From NCBI RefSeq assembly GCF_007197735.1, contig NZ_CP041637.1:806001-870000 (forward strand): DNA of 64,000 bases, written 5' to 3'. Made by a program: the position numbers and the translations under genes. Below are positions 28,451-37,171 of this stretch, piece after piece. How positions within the stretch are numbered: position 1 is the first letter of the stretch; each line of letters opens with the position of its first letter. Origin of the DNA: Formosa sediminum. GTDB taxonomy: Bacteria > Bacteroidota > Bacteroidia > Flavobacteriales > Flavobacteriaceae. Under the pieces are notes generated by a model. That model had not been told where the DNA came from and did no database searches. It saw only the letters and a list, made by a program, of their open reading frames with translations.

Positions 28451-28951
28451 TTAGTTTAAAGTGTCTTTACCAAGTAAAGAATCTACCAATTCTAATTGCT
28501 TGTCTTTATTAGATAATTCTCCGCGTACAACTTTTTCGGCTATTTCTAAAGATAGTTCTGCAACATGATTTTTAATCTCGACCATAGCGGCTTTCTTTTC
28601 TCCTTCAATTGCTTGTTTAGCAGCCTCGATCATATTATTTGCTTGATGCTGAGCTTCTTCTTTAGCATCCAGAACCATTTTCTCTTTCATATCACGTGCT
28701 TCTTTAAGCATCGTATCACGTTCAACTCTTGCTTCATTCAATAATTTTTCATTATCTGCTTGAAGATTTTGTAATTCTAATTTTGCTTTCTCTGCTGCCT
28801 CTATTGCATCTGAGATTCCATCCTCACGAGTTTGTAAAGACTCTAATATAGGTTTCCAAGCAAATTTCCCTAATAATACAATTAAGATTATAAGAATAAC
28901 GGCTTGCATAATGAACAATCCTGGTGAAAAATCGTTTAATAACTGATCCAT
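28451..28951 (-). CDS. atpF: ATP synthase F0 subunit b
   Basis: Peripheral-stalk membrane subunit. 166 residues: one N-terminal transmembrane helix (LFIMQAVILIILIVLLGKF) and a long charged helix rich in Glu, Lys and Ala that dimerises. The region KPILESLQTREDGISDAIEA is typical. It is separated from atpE by 102 bases holding a strong hairpin, so its expression can be lower than that of the c subunit. Confidence 0.95.
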   Translation of the reverse strand: MDQLLNDFSPGLFIMQAVILIILIVLLGKFAWKPILESLQTREDGISDAIEAAEKAKLELQNLQADNEKLLNEARVERDTMLKEARDMKEKMVLDAKEEAQHQANNMIEAAKQAIEGEKKAAMVEIKNHVAELSLEIAEKVVRGELSNKDKQLELVDSLLGKDTLN

Positions 28952-28995
28952 TTGTAACTAGATAAAAAGTTTTGTTTTTGTTTTGTTTAATTTTA

Positions 28996-29030
28996 AAAAC
29001 ATATTCTACAACCAACCGTTGCAGAATATG
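28996..29030 (-). other. Terminator-like RNA hairpin between atpE and atpF
   Basis: AACATATTCT (28996-29005) pairs with AGAATATGTT (29021-29030), and CAAC pairs with GTTG inside it. The position between the two helices is A/C on the plus strand but a G-U pair in the mRNA. The result is a 15-bp stem with a 5-base loop, followed in the mRNA by UUUUUAAAA. It lies 23 bases after the atpE stop. Confidence 0.75.
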
Positions 29031-29053
29031 TTAGTGTTTCTGTATTGAAAGAA

Positions 29054-29242
29054 TTATTTACCTAAGATTAAAGCACCGAATGCTAAACCTTCTAATAACG
29101 CTCCAATAATAATCATGGCAGTTTGGATTTTTCCAGCTGCTTCTGGTTGACGAGCAATAGCTTCCATTGCGCTACCACCAATTTTTCCAAGACCTAATCC
29201 AGCACCGATTACGATTAATCCTGCTCCAATTAAATTGTACAT
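29054..29242 (-). CDS. atpE: ATP synthase F0 subunit c
   Basis: Ring-forming proteolipid. 62 residues: two transmembrane helices with the loop ARQPEA between them and the proton-carrying glutamate in GALLEGLAFGAL. The residue following the Glu is Gly, not the Ser/Thr of sodium-type rings, so proton coupling is likely. The early part is Gly-rich (GAGLIVIGAGLGLGKIGG), needed for tight helix packing. It is the gene needed in most copies per enzyme, which may explain the hairpin right after it. Confidence 0.97.
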   Translation of the reverse strand: MYNLIGAGLIVIGAGLGLGKIGGSAMEAIARQPEAAGKIQTAMIIIGALLEGLAFGALILGK

Positions 29243-29280
29243 ACTAATTGATTTTAAAATATTAATTAAACAAATTCTTA

Positions 29281-30414
29281 TTAATGATGGTCATGTTCTT
29301 CAACTGCCATTCCTATAAATAACGATGATAACATCGTGAAAATAAATGCTTGTAAAAAGGCTACTAATAACTCGATAACAGTTATAAATAAGGCCAATAT
29401 TAAAGACACTCCTGTTGATGCTACAGGACCAAATGCTTCTTTCATTGTGATTACCAAGGCAATCAAGCTCATGACTACAAAGTGACCTGCTGTCATGTTT
29501 GCAAATAAACGCACTAATAAAGAAAATGGTTTAATAATTAAATACCCTATTAATTCAATTACCGCTAAAATTGGTCTTAATATATAAGGTACTCCCGGCA
29601 TCCATAATGTGTGACTCCAAAAGTCTTTACTACCACTAAATAAATATATAATTACAGTAAAAATAGCCAAACAAGCAGTAACCGCGATTTGACCAGTTAC
29701 ATTAAACCCAAGCGGGGTTAATCCTAATAAATTTAAAATCCAAATAAAGAAAAATATAGTTAGTAAAAACGGCATAAATTTCAAGTATTTTTTCTCTCCA
29801 ATATTTGGTCTAGCAATTTCGTCCCGAACGTAAAGAACTAATGGCTCTAACACTCTTCCAAATCCGGTTGGAATAGGACCTTTTTTATACCCTTTTGCTA
29901 AAGCACCAAATCCTAACAACATTAAAACACCCGCAATTAACATCCCAAACACACTTTTAGTAATAGATAAGTCTAATACTTTATGAGCATTTTCTGCATG
30001 GTGATGATCATCAAAAACAACAGCATCTGCTCCTGCTTCTAACTCGTATATTTTACTATGAATTTTAGTTAATTTAACACCTTTTTTTTCTACAATAACT
30101 TGACCGCTATCATCATGATGAAATTCTGAAGACATAAAAGTTACTAATCCTTCGCTAGTCCAAAGAATAACTGGTAACGGCATACTAATGTCCTTACGTT
30201 CACCAGCATCATTTGTATAAGAAAAGAAATGAAAATCGTGAGAATCTTTTAAGTGATGTGCAATATATTCTTTAATTTTTTCAGGAGTATCTACCTTATT
30301 TCCTTTTTCATGATGTTGACCCTCTTGTTTTCCCTCTTTAGCGAAGGTCGAAACAGTAGTCATCAATAAAACTAAAACTACAATAAACTTGATAGATTTT
30401 TTTGCTACCATCAT
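29281..30414 (-). CDS. atpB: ATP synthase F0 subunit a with a long His-rich N-terminal extension
   Basis: Proton-channel subunit. 377 residues, over 100 more than the E. coli protein. The C-terminal 230 residues hold the membrane helices with the essential Arg (LLVRLFANMTAGHF) and the usual FLQAFIFTMLSSLFIGMAVE end. The N-terminus is a signal-type helix (VVLVLLMTTVSTFAKEG) followed by about 120 mostly polar residues with many histidines (HHEKG, HHLKDSHDFHF, FHHD, DDHHHAENAH), presumably on the periplasmic side. Long N-termini are normal in Bacteroidota. Two ATGs are adjacent (MMVAKK). It has its own consensus promoter upstream. Confidence 0.95.
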   Translation of the reverse strand: MMVAKKSIKFIVVLVLLMTTVSTFAKEGKQEGQHHEKGNKVDTPEKIKEYIAHHLKDSHDFHFFSYTNDAGERKDISMPLPVILWTSEGLVTFMSSEFHHDDSGQVIVEKKGVKLTKIHSKIYELEAGADAVVFDDHHHAENAHKVLDLSITKSVFGMLIAGVLMLLGFGALAKGYKKGPIPTGFGRVLEPLVLYVRDEIARPNIGEKKYLKFMPFLLTIFFFIWILNLLGLTPLGFNVTGQIAVTACLAIFTVIIYLFSGSKDFWSHTLWMPGVPYILRPILAVIELIGYLIIKPFSLLVRLFANMTAGHFVVMSLIALVITMKEAFGPVASTGVSLILALFITVIELLVAFLQAFIFTMLSSLFIGMAVEEHDHH

Positions 30415-30454
30415 ATTTTTATAACTAATGAATTACGCTCTCTAAAATTTTGTG

Positions 30455-30484
30455 CAAATGTAAACAATAATTTAAAAACCCAAA
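30455..30484 (-). promoter_or_regulatory. Promoter of the atpBEFHAG operon
   Basis: On the minus strand, TTTG (30484-30481), 18-base spacer, TACATTTG (30462-30455). The -7 box ends about 40 bases before the atpB start. It allows the operon to be transcribed independently of the bactofilin/AtpZ genes upstream. Confidence 0.8.
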
Positions 30485-30548
30485 CCCTTTTTTTGCATAT
30501 GTTTAGATTATTATACCGATTTTATAATTTTTCATAAAAACACATTAA

Positions 30549-30920
30549 CTATTTGCTGTTTAACAGTTTTGCAACAGCTATTGCTTCCAAAGTTAAAAAC
30601 AAAAGCAAAGGCACCACTAGTGCATACCGCTCCGCTTGCGCTAACTGCTCACTTTTAAATACAGTATCCTTAAATAGTAATACAAAAACGCCTAATTTAA
30701 TAAGCATAAGTGCTAAATAAGTATACCCTACCTGCTCAGGGAGCGTAATTAGTACAGCTTCCATACTTATGTATACAATGAGTGTTGCTATAAAATGATA
30801 AAGATACACATGCCATAACTTATACGACATGACTTCTGTCATAAAATAATTATGAATGGTAAAAGCAATTACAAAAAGTAGTATAATAGATAATAAAAAG
30901 ACGAGTATTCTTTTAATCAT
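30549..30920 (-). CDS. Small four-helix membrane protein (DUF6168-like) next to the atp operon
   Basis: 123 residues with four hydrophobic segments: residues about 4-25, 40-60, 68-84 and 100-118. It resembles the DUF6168 family, found next to AtpZ and the ATP synthase genes in Flavobacteriia. Its position equals that of AtpI, a factor for c-ring assembly or Mg/Ca uptake in other bacteria. An AtpI-like role is inference from position only. The ATG overlaps the AtpZ stop by 8 bases, so translation is probably coupled. Confidence 0.8.
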   Translation of the reverse strand: MIKRILVFLLSIILLFVIAFTIHNYFMTEVMSYKLWHVYLYHFIATLIVYISMEAVLITLPEQVGYTYLALMLIKLGVFVLLFKDTVFKSEQLAQAERYALVVPLLLFLTLEAIAVAKLLNSK

Positions 30921-31146
30921 TTTTTTTGCTATTAGTAATATTTAATACTTGCCTTATTACAGCATACATCGCAACAAAAACAGCGACCAGTGTTACTATT
31001 TTGAAATACAATTGATTTTCGTTTTCAAATTTCTGATCTAACCATTCACCTAAGATACTCCCTAAATAAATAGTTAATCCCATTTGTAATGCTATAGAAG
31101 TAAACTTAGCATATTTATTAAGCTGTTTTTTCTTTTGACCTGTCAT
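30913..31146 (-). CDS. AtpZ/AtpI family protein
   Basis: 77 residues with two transmembrane helices (IALQMGLTIYLGSILGEWLD and VTLVAVFVAMYAVIRQVLNI). The GxxLGxWLD pattern in the first helix and loop is the AtpZ hallmark. AtpZ works with AtpI in some bacteria as a Mg/Ca channel or in c-ring assembly. Its first 29 bases lie inside the end of the bactofilin gene, and its stop overlaps the next gene by 8 bases, so three genes in a row overlap. Confidence 0.88.
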   Translation of the reverse strand: MTGQKKKQLNKYAKFTSIALQMGLTIYLGSILGEWLDQKFENENQLYFKIVTLVAVFVAMYAVIRQVLNITNSKKND

Positions 31147-31525
31147 TTTTCATAGCCTTTACACCACTTTTCATAATACAAGTTACATCAAAATTAGCTC
31201 CTGGATCTACAGCTAGTTTAGCAACAACTACATCTCCTTGAATATTTGCAGTAGATTTTAATGTTAATGTTCCTGATAATTGTAATTTACCTGTAAAGCG
31301 TCCTTCAAAATAAGCATCTGTTCCTTCTAAAGTACCATTAATAAATCCTGTTTTCCCTACAACAACTTTACCTGGAGTTTTTAAATTGCCTTCTATTTCT
31401 CCATCAATTCTAAACCCTCCTTCACTACTTAAGTCACCTACAATTTTGGTACCTTGTGCAATAATATTTTGATTTCCTGAAGATTCTACACTTTGCTGTT
31501 TTTCTTTTTTGCTATCCTTAAACAT
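31118..31525 (-). CDS. Bactofilin (polymer-forming cytoskeletal protein)
   Basis: 135 residues. The core from about residue 20 to 115 is a right-handed beta-helix made of short repeats (IIAQGTKIVGDLSSEGGFRI, IEGNLKTPGKVVVGKTGFIN, GTLTLKSTANIQGDVVVAKL), the bactofilin (DUF583) fold. A charged N-terminus (KKEKQQSVESS) and a basic tail flank the core. Bactofilins assemble into filaments at the inner membrane and place cell-wall or motility machines. The 3' end overlaps AtpZ by 29 bases. It sits 26 bases downstream of sprE. Confidence 0.93.
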   Translation of the reverse strand: MFKDSKKEKQQSVESSGNQNIIAQGTKIVGDLSSEGGFRIDGEIEGNLKTPGKVVVGKTGFINGTLEGTDAYFEGRFTGKLQLSGTLTLKSTANIQGDVVVAKLAVDPGANFDVTCIMKSGVKAMKNDRSKEKTA

Positions 31526-31551
31526 ACTAATTAATTTTGGGGCGTTAATAT

Positions 31552-34119
31552 TTATTTGATTTCACTAAAATACGTATCTAAATTTTTATGAATCTGAATG
31601 ATTTGATAATTTTCAGACGAAATAACAACATAAGGTCTTGTAATCTTATTCTTATCGCTTTTCTTGAATAAGTCCCTAAAACCTTCTGCGACGACCAAAT
31701 TACTAAAACCATGCACAATAACAAAGGTTGTTGTAGGCGAATACACATCTTTAGACGAGGTTAAATCGTAATATCTTACTTTTTCGAGCTGTTGATCTAA
31801 TCTTTCAGCAAAAGCATCTATATCTTCTGTTGAAGCATTATCGAACTGAAAAATAACATTAAAGCGTCTGCCATCTTCATTATTTAAAAAACCCGTGAAT
31901 TTTAATTTAGGCAATACATTACGCCTTAATTCTTCTGCACGCTGGCCTTCAGGAAGATTAGCATATGTAAGCGCAACATCGTTTAACGCTTTACTATAAG
32001 CCTCATACCCATATAATCTACCTATTGCAGTTGCTTTTAGTAAATGAAATTTTGCCACAATATCATCGCCTTCAAAATTGTGTATATTGTCTTCGCAAAG
32101 CACTATAACTTCAGAATATTTCTGAGCTTCTAAAAGTGTATGTGTTTTTTCGTAAATCTTTTCTGGACTATTTAAATCTTGAGCAGCCGCCTGATTAGGA
32201 TGACTTAAGACTTCTGCATAACGAGAATCTGGATGGTTATTAATAATATCACGTTTTAAGATTTCTGCTTCACCAGTTTGCCCCAATAATTCGTAATCTT
32301 TATATAAATTATATTTTGCAGGTACCACCAATCGGTTTTCCGGATTACTTTCTAAAAGTGTTTTAAGTTTGGTTTTAGAAAGTTCATAATCACTAAATTT
32401 TTCTTTATAAATAACGCCCAATTGATAATATGCAAAATTGCGTTCTTTTACGATACTGTCTATTACTTTTTGGTCTGAAGGAATTTGGTTAATGTAATAT
32501 TCTGGCTGATAAACATCTGCTGTTAAATCTAAACCGTTTCTCTCTGAGGCTACAACCAATGCAGAAGGTCCGGAAAAATTCATATTAGACCAACGCCAAT
32601 TATCTTCATTTTTACGGTTTCCCCAAACTTTTACAAATTCGTTCTTACCGTAAGCTGCAGTAGTGGTATTATAAAAATAAAAAGTATTTGCTATTTGAGC
32701 TACAGCATCTCGATCTTGAAATGCAGAATTTTTAGTGTTCACATTAAATCCGCTATTAGAATTTAACATCTCTTGAGCACGTGTTTCGGCTTCTAAACGC
32801 TCACGCTCAATTTCTGCCTGTTCTTTTAAATGTGTTGTATATTCTTCAAAATGAGCTAAACGTTCCGTCTCCGATAAATTAACCAGATACATAATACTAT
32901 CATTAACGTTAGAAATATCTTCATAATAAATAACATCAACCAAATTATCTCGTTCGCGCTTTACCGTTCTGTATCTTTTTGAATTAAGGGTAAGATTTGT
33001 TAAGGTACTATCAAAATAAGCTCCTGCAGTTTTATATTCTGCATTATCGAAACTTAGATCGCCTAAAATTTTATAGTTTCTTGCATTTAACTCTCTATCA
33101 CTTCGCTGTGTTCTAAGTGATTTATTATAGTAAGCAATCCCTAAAGAATCACTACCCGTAGCTAAATAATATTCGCCAACTTGATGATAAATTCGACCTA
33201 AATACGGGCGGTTTTCACGATCTTCCTCTAACATAGCCAAAGTTTCTGAAAACACTAATTTATCGCCATTTACGTAATCAAAATTTTTAGCTTTTTCCAC
33301 ATATGCTCCAATATAATAGTCTCTTGGAATTTTACGGTGCATATCAATAACACGATCAAAAGTAACATTAGCACTATCTTTATATCCTAAAATATTATAC
33401 AACTGTCCTTTTATAAATAAATAACGCCCACGTTCTTCGTGTTTTGTAGTAGATTGGGCTGCAATTTCTAAATACGCTATAGCTGTATCTGTAACTTTAA
33501 TATTTAAGTATGCCTGTGCCATAGTAGACGTAGCATCTGCCAACTCCTGACCTTTAAGATGTTCTAGTTTTAATAGACGTTTTAAATTCTTTATTGCCAA
33601 CTCGTCGTTATCTAAACGCATATTTGTTTTTTCTCTCCAAACACGAGCAACATTAATTTTATCACTAAGCGGATATTTATAAAGTATATAATTAAAAGCT
33701 TCTAATGCTGGAACAAAACGCTGATCGAAATATCTCGCCTTACCAAGTAATAGATAAGCTTCATCCATTTTAGGGTTTTTCTCTTTCCCTTTAATATTCA
33801 TGGAGTGCTTTTGTATGGCCTTAACGGCTTTTTCTTCGGCTCTAGAAAAACTTTCGTTTTTAGATTGACCAGGTAATAAGATGTCTTCAGAAAAAGCAAT
33901 ACGCTCTACAGGTAGCACATTCCAATAATCGTCTTCATACTCTTCATTAAGGCGATCTCGACCTTCTTCTAAAGCTATATTTCCATTATAAAGGACATTG
34001 TACTCTGTAGCCATTGCATGAAAATTCCTACTAATAAACTTATCCTTTTTACGTGAACAGTTTACTAATAGAAATGCAGAAATACATGCTATAAAAATAA
34101 CCTTAAAAGATGTTTTCAA
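31552..34119 (-). CDS. sprE: Gliding motility / T9SS lipoprotein SprE (PorW)
   Basis: 855 residues. A signal peptide with lipobox (FLLVNC, Cys about residue 21) precedes SRKKDKFISRNFHAMATEYN, a segment I recognise from SprE/PorW. TPR-like helices follow through the middle (YLLLGKARYFDQRFVPALEA, YHQVGEYYLATGSDSLGIAY). The C-terminus carries a two-part repeat (RRFNVIFQFDNAS ... YVVISSENYQIIQIHKNLDT). SprE/PorW is an outer-membrane lipoprotein of the type IX translocon and is needed for secretion and gliding. It is the only T9SS machine component in this window, whereas two T9SS cargo proteins lie 20 kb away. The link to bactofilin and atp genes is conserved as far as I know. Confidence 0.9.
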   Translation of the reverse strand: MKTSFKVIFIACISAFLLVNCSRKKDKFISRNFHAMATEYNVLYNGNIALEEGRDRLNEEYEDDYWNVLPVERIAFSEDILLPGQSKNESFSRAEEKAVKAIQKHSMNIKGKEKNPKMDEAYLLLGKARYFDQRFVPALEAFNYILYKYPLSDKINVARVWREKTNMRLDNDELAIKNLKRLLKLEHLKGQELADATSTMAQAYLNIKVTDTAIAYLEIAAQSTTKHEERGRYLFIKGQLYNILGYKDSANVTFDRVIDMHRKIPRDYYIGAYVEKAKNFDYVNGDKLVFSETLAMLEEDRENRPYLGRIYHQVGEYYLATGSDSLGIAYYNKSLRTQRSDRELNARNYKILGDLSFDNAEYKTAGAYFDSTLTNLTLNSKRYRTVKRERDNLVDVIYYEDISNVNDSIMYLVNLSETERLAHFEEYTTHLKEQAEIERERLEAETRAQEMLNSNSGFNVNTKNSAFQDRDAVAQIANTFYFYNTTTAAYGKNEFVKVWGNRKNEDNWRWSNMNFSGPSALVVASERNGLDLTADVYQPEYYINQIPSDQKVIDSIVKERNFAYYQLGVIYKEKFSDYELSKTKLKTLLESNPENRLVVPAKYNLYKDYELLGQTGEAEILKRDIINNHPDSRYAEVLSHPNQAAAQDLNSPEKIYEKTHTLLEAQKYSEVIVLCEDNIHNFEGDDIVAKFHLLKATAIGRLYGYEAYSKALNDVALTYANLPEGQRAEELRRNVLPKLKFTGFLNNEDGRRFNVIFQFDNASTEDIDAFAERLDQQLEKVRYYDLTSSKDVYSPTTTFVIVHGFSNLVVAEGFRDLFKKSDKNKITRPYVVISSENYQIIQIHKNLDTYFSEIK

Positions 34120-34225
34120 CGTTGGAGTATTTAATCAACTAAATAACTTTAAACTCTTGCTATTATTATGCAAAGTGGTAAAAATAAGCATCTTTTTTGA
34201 TTAACCTATAAAAATGATTTGACAT

Positions 34226-34933
34226 TTAAACCTCTAATGTTCCTGCAAAATACGATTCTAATTCCTTAAGTGTTTCACCACTTGTAACTATATCTTTTAT
34301 TATTTCGCCTTTTTCTAACACCACTATGCGCTCGCAAACATCGGTTACATGCATTAAATCGTGACTAGATACTAACACCGTAACGCCTTGTTTTTCGCCT
34401 AAATCTTTAATTAATTTTTTTAACCTTATTTGTGTGGTTGGATCTAAGTTAGCAAACGGCTCGTCTAAAATAACTACTTCAGGATTACCAATTAATGCCG
34501 CTACAATGCCTGCCTTTTTCTGATTTCCTTTACTTAAATCTCTTAAATATTTTTTTTGACCCAATATTTCGCCGTGAAAAAAATCTTCAAACTGGGCAAC
34601 AAGCGCATCCACATCTGCTTTATTCTGACCGCGAAGTTCCCCGATAAAATAAAAATATTCTTCCGCTGTTAAATAACCTATTAAAAAACTCTCATCTATA
34701 AAAGACGAGGTAAATGGTTTCCAATCTTCGCTTAAATTAACTTGAATATCATTACTTGTGATATGTCCTGTAGTTGGCTGAATTAAATCTAATAACAAAC
34801 TAAAATAAGTTGTTTTACCAGCTCCATTATTACCTACCAACCCTAAACTTTGTCCTTTTGGAATCTCTAAATGTTCGATATTTAAAACTTGTGTTCCGTT
34901 GTATTTTTTTGAAAGATTTGTTGTCGTTATCAT
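34226..34933 (-). CDS. ABC transporter ATP-binding protein
   Basis: 235 residues. Walker A GNNGAGKT (about 34-41), a Q-loop region (FIDESFLIGYLTAEEYFYFI), a divergent signature LSKGNQKKAG and Walker B VVILDEPFANLDP followed by the His switch (SSHDLMHV). The class is the drug/antibiotic-export type (CcmA-like). It forms the last gene of a PadR-led operon and starts 11 bases after the permease stop. The single half-site ACCGTAA just before it lies inside the intergenic gap. Its partner is the DUF5687-like permease. Confidence 0.93.
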   Translation of the reverse strand: MITTTNLSKKYNGTQVLNIEHLEIPKGQSLGLVGNNGAGKTTYFSLLLDLIQPTTGHITSNDIQVNLSEDWKPFTSSFIDESFLIGYLTAEEYFYFIGELRGQNKADVDALVAQFEDFFHGEILGQKKYLRDLSKGNQKKAGIVAALIGNPEVVILDEPFANLDPTTQIRLKKLIKDLGEKQGVTVLVSSHDLMHVTDVCERIVVLEKGEIIKDIVTSGETLKELESYFAGTLEV

Positions 34934-34944
34934 ACCGTAAATTT

Positions 34945-36423
34945 TTAGTTATTTTGATCGAAAGCAGCGATCATTTTATGTTTAGAGTCTATATATTTTT
35001 GAGTTATGAATTTCATAAATTTTTCATGAAAAATGATTCCTATAATGCCTAAAAGAATTAAGACAAAACAGCCAATTTCGAAACTGAAAAGATGATTAAA
35101 AATGGCAAAAATCACCATGGGTAAAATAATTAACGGTAAACCAATAAGCCACTGCACAGCTCCGGTACCTTGAAAATTAAAAGCAGCTCTTTCATTAAGA
35201 TCTATTTTTTTTCGATTATACGAACCTCCAAATAAAATAACATACGTATTTACACCTACATTATAAACAGCCGCAGCTAATTGCGCAAGTAGAACCTTCC
35301 ACCCGAAATATACATAAGGGATACACAATACAAATAGAATGATTACACTAAGCGTCATTAACGTATATTTAGATTTTAAATATTGCTTATATCTTAAATT
35401 CTGACTCATGAGCAACTTATAATACCCGCTATCCCAAGCAGGAATAAATTGTCCGAAGTTGATAAGAAAAATACCGGTTGAAAAAATCCCTACAAACGCA
35501 AAGAAATATGGCTTGTCTTGATATGTTGGGTTGGGATAAAACAGTAATCCATAAAACAATCCCATAACCAACATCCATACCGAAGATTTTGGTCTTTTAT
35601 TACGCCAAAGTAATTTTAAATCTAACTGCATAAATGGTGCAATATCTCCAAACTTATTAGTCCACTCTAAGTTAGACGCATTTACTTCTTGTGTTTTTGT
35701 TTGTAATGAACTATCTAAAAATAATTTATCACGAAGTATTTTAAAATTATAAACATACAAAGCAACTAAAATTAAAATAGGCACAATTATTAATAGCGGA
35801 GTATTTGTAATTGCAAGAATTCCGTTGGCTAATAGTTCTGAAATATTTAGAATTTCAAAATAATTTAAAGCATATAATCCACCAGAAATAAGCATTATAG
35901 GTAAGAACGATAATTCTGTTTTAGACGATAGACTTTCAACTATAAAATTTAAATAATTATTAATTAGCGTAATAATTACCATAGTAAGCATCCAAACCAA
36001 AATTAAAGTCACATTATACTCTTTGGTTATAAGTGTAATCCCAAAAGGTATGATTGCAAATAGTGGTAAAAAATTAAAGAAGGACCATGCAGATTTTCTC
36101 AAAACAAAATTAACGACTTGTTTACGTTTTATTGGCAACGTAAGTAATGGCTTAACACTCAATACAGGTAATTTTTGAAAGAAAAACCTCATTAATAAAT
36201 CACATAATACCCAATAAAAAATATAACTATTAAACTTTACAAAGGGATCTTGTTCTGGAAACATCTTTTCAAGTAAAGGATACATCCCTATACCTAATGC
36301 TAAGAATACAAGTATAAAATATAATGCAAAAAATCCCATTAATATTTTTAGTCCTAAGCTTTTTCCAAAACTTGCAGACCTGGTAAATTGTTTCCATTCC
36401 AGGTTTAAAAAGTGTTTAATCAT
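34945..36423 (-). CDS. ABC exporter permease (DUF5687-like)
   Basis: 492 residues with about twelve hydrophobic segments. The N-terminus (MIKHFLNLEWKQFTRSASFG) and the KLPVLSVKPLLTLPIKRKQV loop fit DUF5687, a Bacteroidota family encoded next to ABC ATPases. It would form the membrane channel for the adjacent ATPase. The substrate is unknown. It is the fourth gene of the PadR operon and follows the first small membrane protein by 54 bases. Confidence 0.85.
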   Translation of the reverse strand: MIKHFLNLEWKQFTRSASFGKSLGLKILMGFFALYFILVFLALGIGMYPLLEKMFPEQDPFVKFNSYIFYWVLCDLLMRFFFQKLPVLSVKPLLTLPIKRKQVVNFVLRKSAWSFFNFLPLFAIIPFGITLITKEYNVTLILVWMLTMVIITLINNYLNFIVESLSSKTELSFLPIMLISGGLYALNYFEILNISELLANGILAITNTPLLIIVPILILVALYVYNFKILRDKLFLDSSLQTKTQEVNASNLEWTNKFGDIAPFMQLDLKLLWRNKRPKSSVWMLVMGLFYGLLFYPNPTYQDKPYFFAFVGIFSTGIFLINFGQFIPAWDSGYYKLLMSQNLRYKQYLKSKYTLMTLSVIILFVLCIPYVYFGWKVLLAQLAAAVYNVGVNTYVILFGGSYNRKKIDLNERAAFNFQGTGAVQWLIGLPLIILPMVIFAIFNHLFSFEIGCFVLILLGIIGIIFHEKFMKFITQKYIDSKHKMIAAFDQNN

Positions 36424-36477
36424 AATTAAATGTGGTTGGGTTAGGTTTTTATATAGGTAGATCTAAGATATTAAATG

Positions 36478-37170
36478 TTACACATAATATGCTTTATATT
36501 CTTCTTTTAAGTAGGTTGTAATTTTTTTGGGTACTATAAATAAGATTACGTAGCTAAGAAGCGCGAAGGCAACTACCCCAAAACTGATTAACATTATTTG
36601 ATAGTCCTGATAAACTCCCTGATTTTTTGAAAGCCTTGGAATAAACTGAACAAACGCACCAGCCACACCAATGAAACCACCAAGATTCCCTATCAGTTCT
36701 TGGTACATCCATTTACGTCCAGTATGTTTTTGTTCCCGTTTAATACTTTTATTTAGCCGCACCACCTTTACAGTATATAGTATAAAAAATGTAACGAGAA
36801 GTCCCGAAATGGTATAACCAAAATGTGGCGTGTATTTTAAAATTAAAAATGACAAGCAACACATAGCTAATGTGAACATTAATTTTGGAAGTGTAAAAAA
36901 GCACTTATAAATATCCCAAACGGCACGCCAATAGTATTTGTTTAATGCTTTTGCCTTAGCTTCTAGTACATCTTGAAAACCAAAAACACCGAACTTTTTG
37001 AAGGCAACATCTAAAGCGGCTTCAAAAGTGTGCTCAGGATTCGTTTGCCATTGCTCTTCAATATCGTTCGCCAAGTGATCGACTAACTCTGTTTGCACAT
37101 CGTAAAATTCAACAAAATGTTTTCTTGTGAATTGATATAATTTTTCTATTTGCTCTGCCGACAACTTCAT
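36478..37170 (-). CDS. Membrane protein with an N-terminal HAAS-like helical domain (copy 1)
   Basis: 230 residues. The first 85 (IEKLYQFTRKHFVEFYDVQT ELVDHLANDIEEQW ... ALDVAFKKFG) form a helical domain resembling the HAAS domain that accompanies PadR regulators. Four transmembrane segments follow (about 96-116, 117-134, 165-180 and 192-215). By analogy the helical domain faces the cytoplasm and may bind PadR, coupling membrane state to transcription; this is inference. It is paralogous to the next gene upstream: both begin MKLS, followed by an IE-K and a DHL/DHI motif. The spacing to it is one base. Confidence 0.78.
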   Translation of the reverse strand: MKLSAEQIEKLYQFTRKHFVEFYDVQTELVDHLANDIEEQWQTNPEHTFEAALDVAFKKFGVFGFQDVLEAKAKALNKYYWRAVWDIYKCFFTLPKLMFTLAMCCLSFLILKYTPHFGYTISGLLVTFFILYTVKVVRLNKSIKREQKHTGRKWMYQELIGNLGGFIGVAGAFVQFIPRLSKNQGVYQDYQIMLISFGVVAFALLSYVILFIVPKKITTYLKEEYKAYYV

Positions 37171-37171
37171 A

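Noticed and set aside
34935-34941. Single ACCGTAA before the ABC ATPase gene as a third regulon site
   Set aside because: A lone 7-base half-site occurs several times in the window, including within genes, so it carries little weight.
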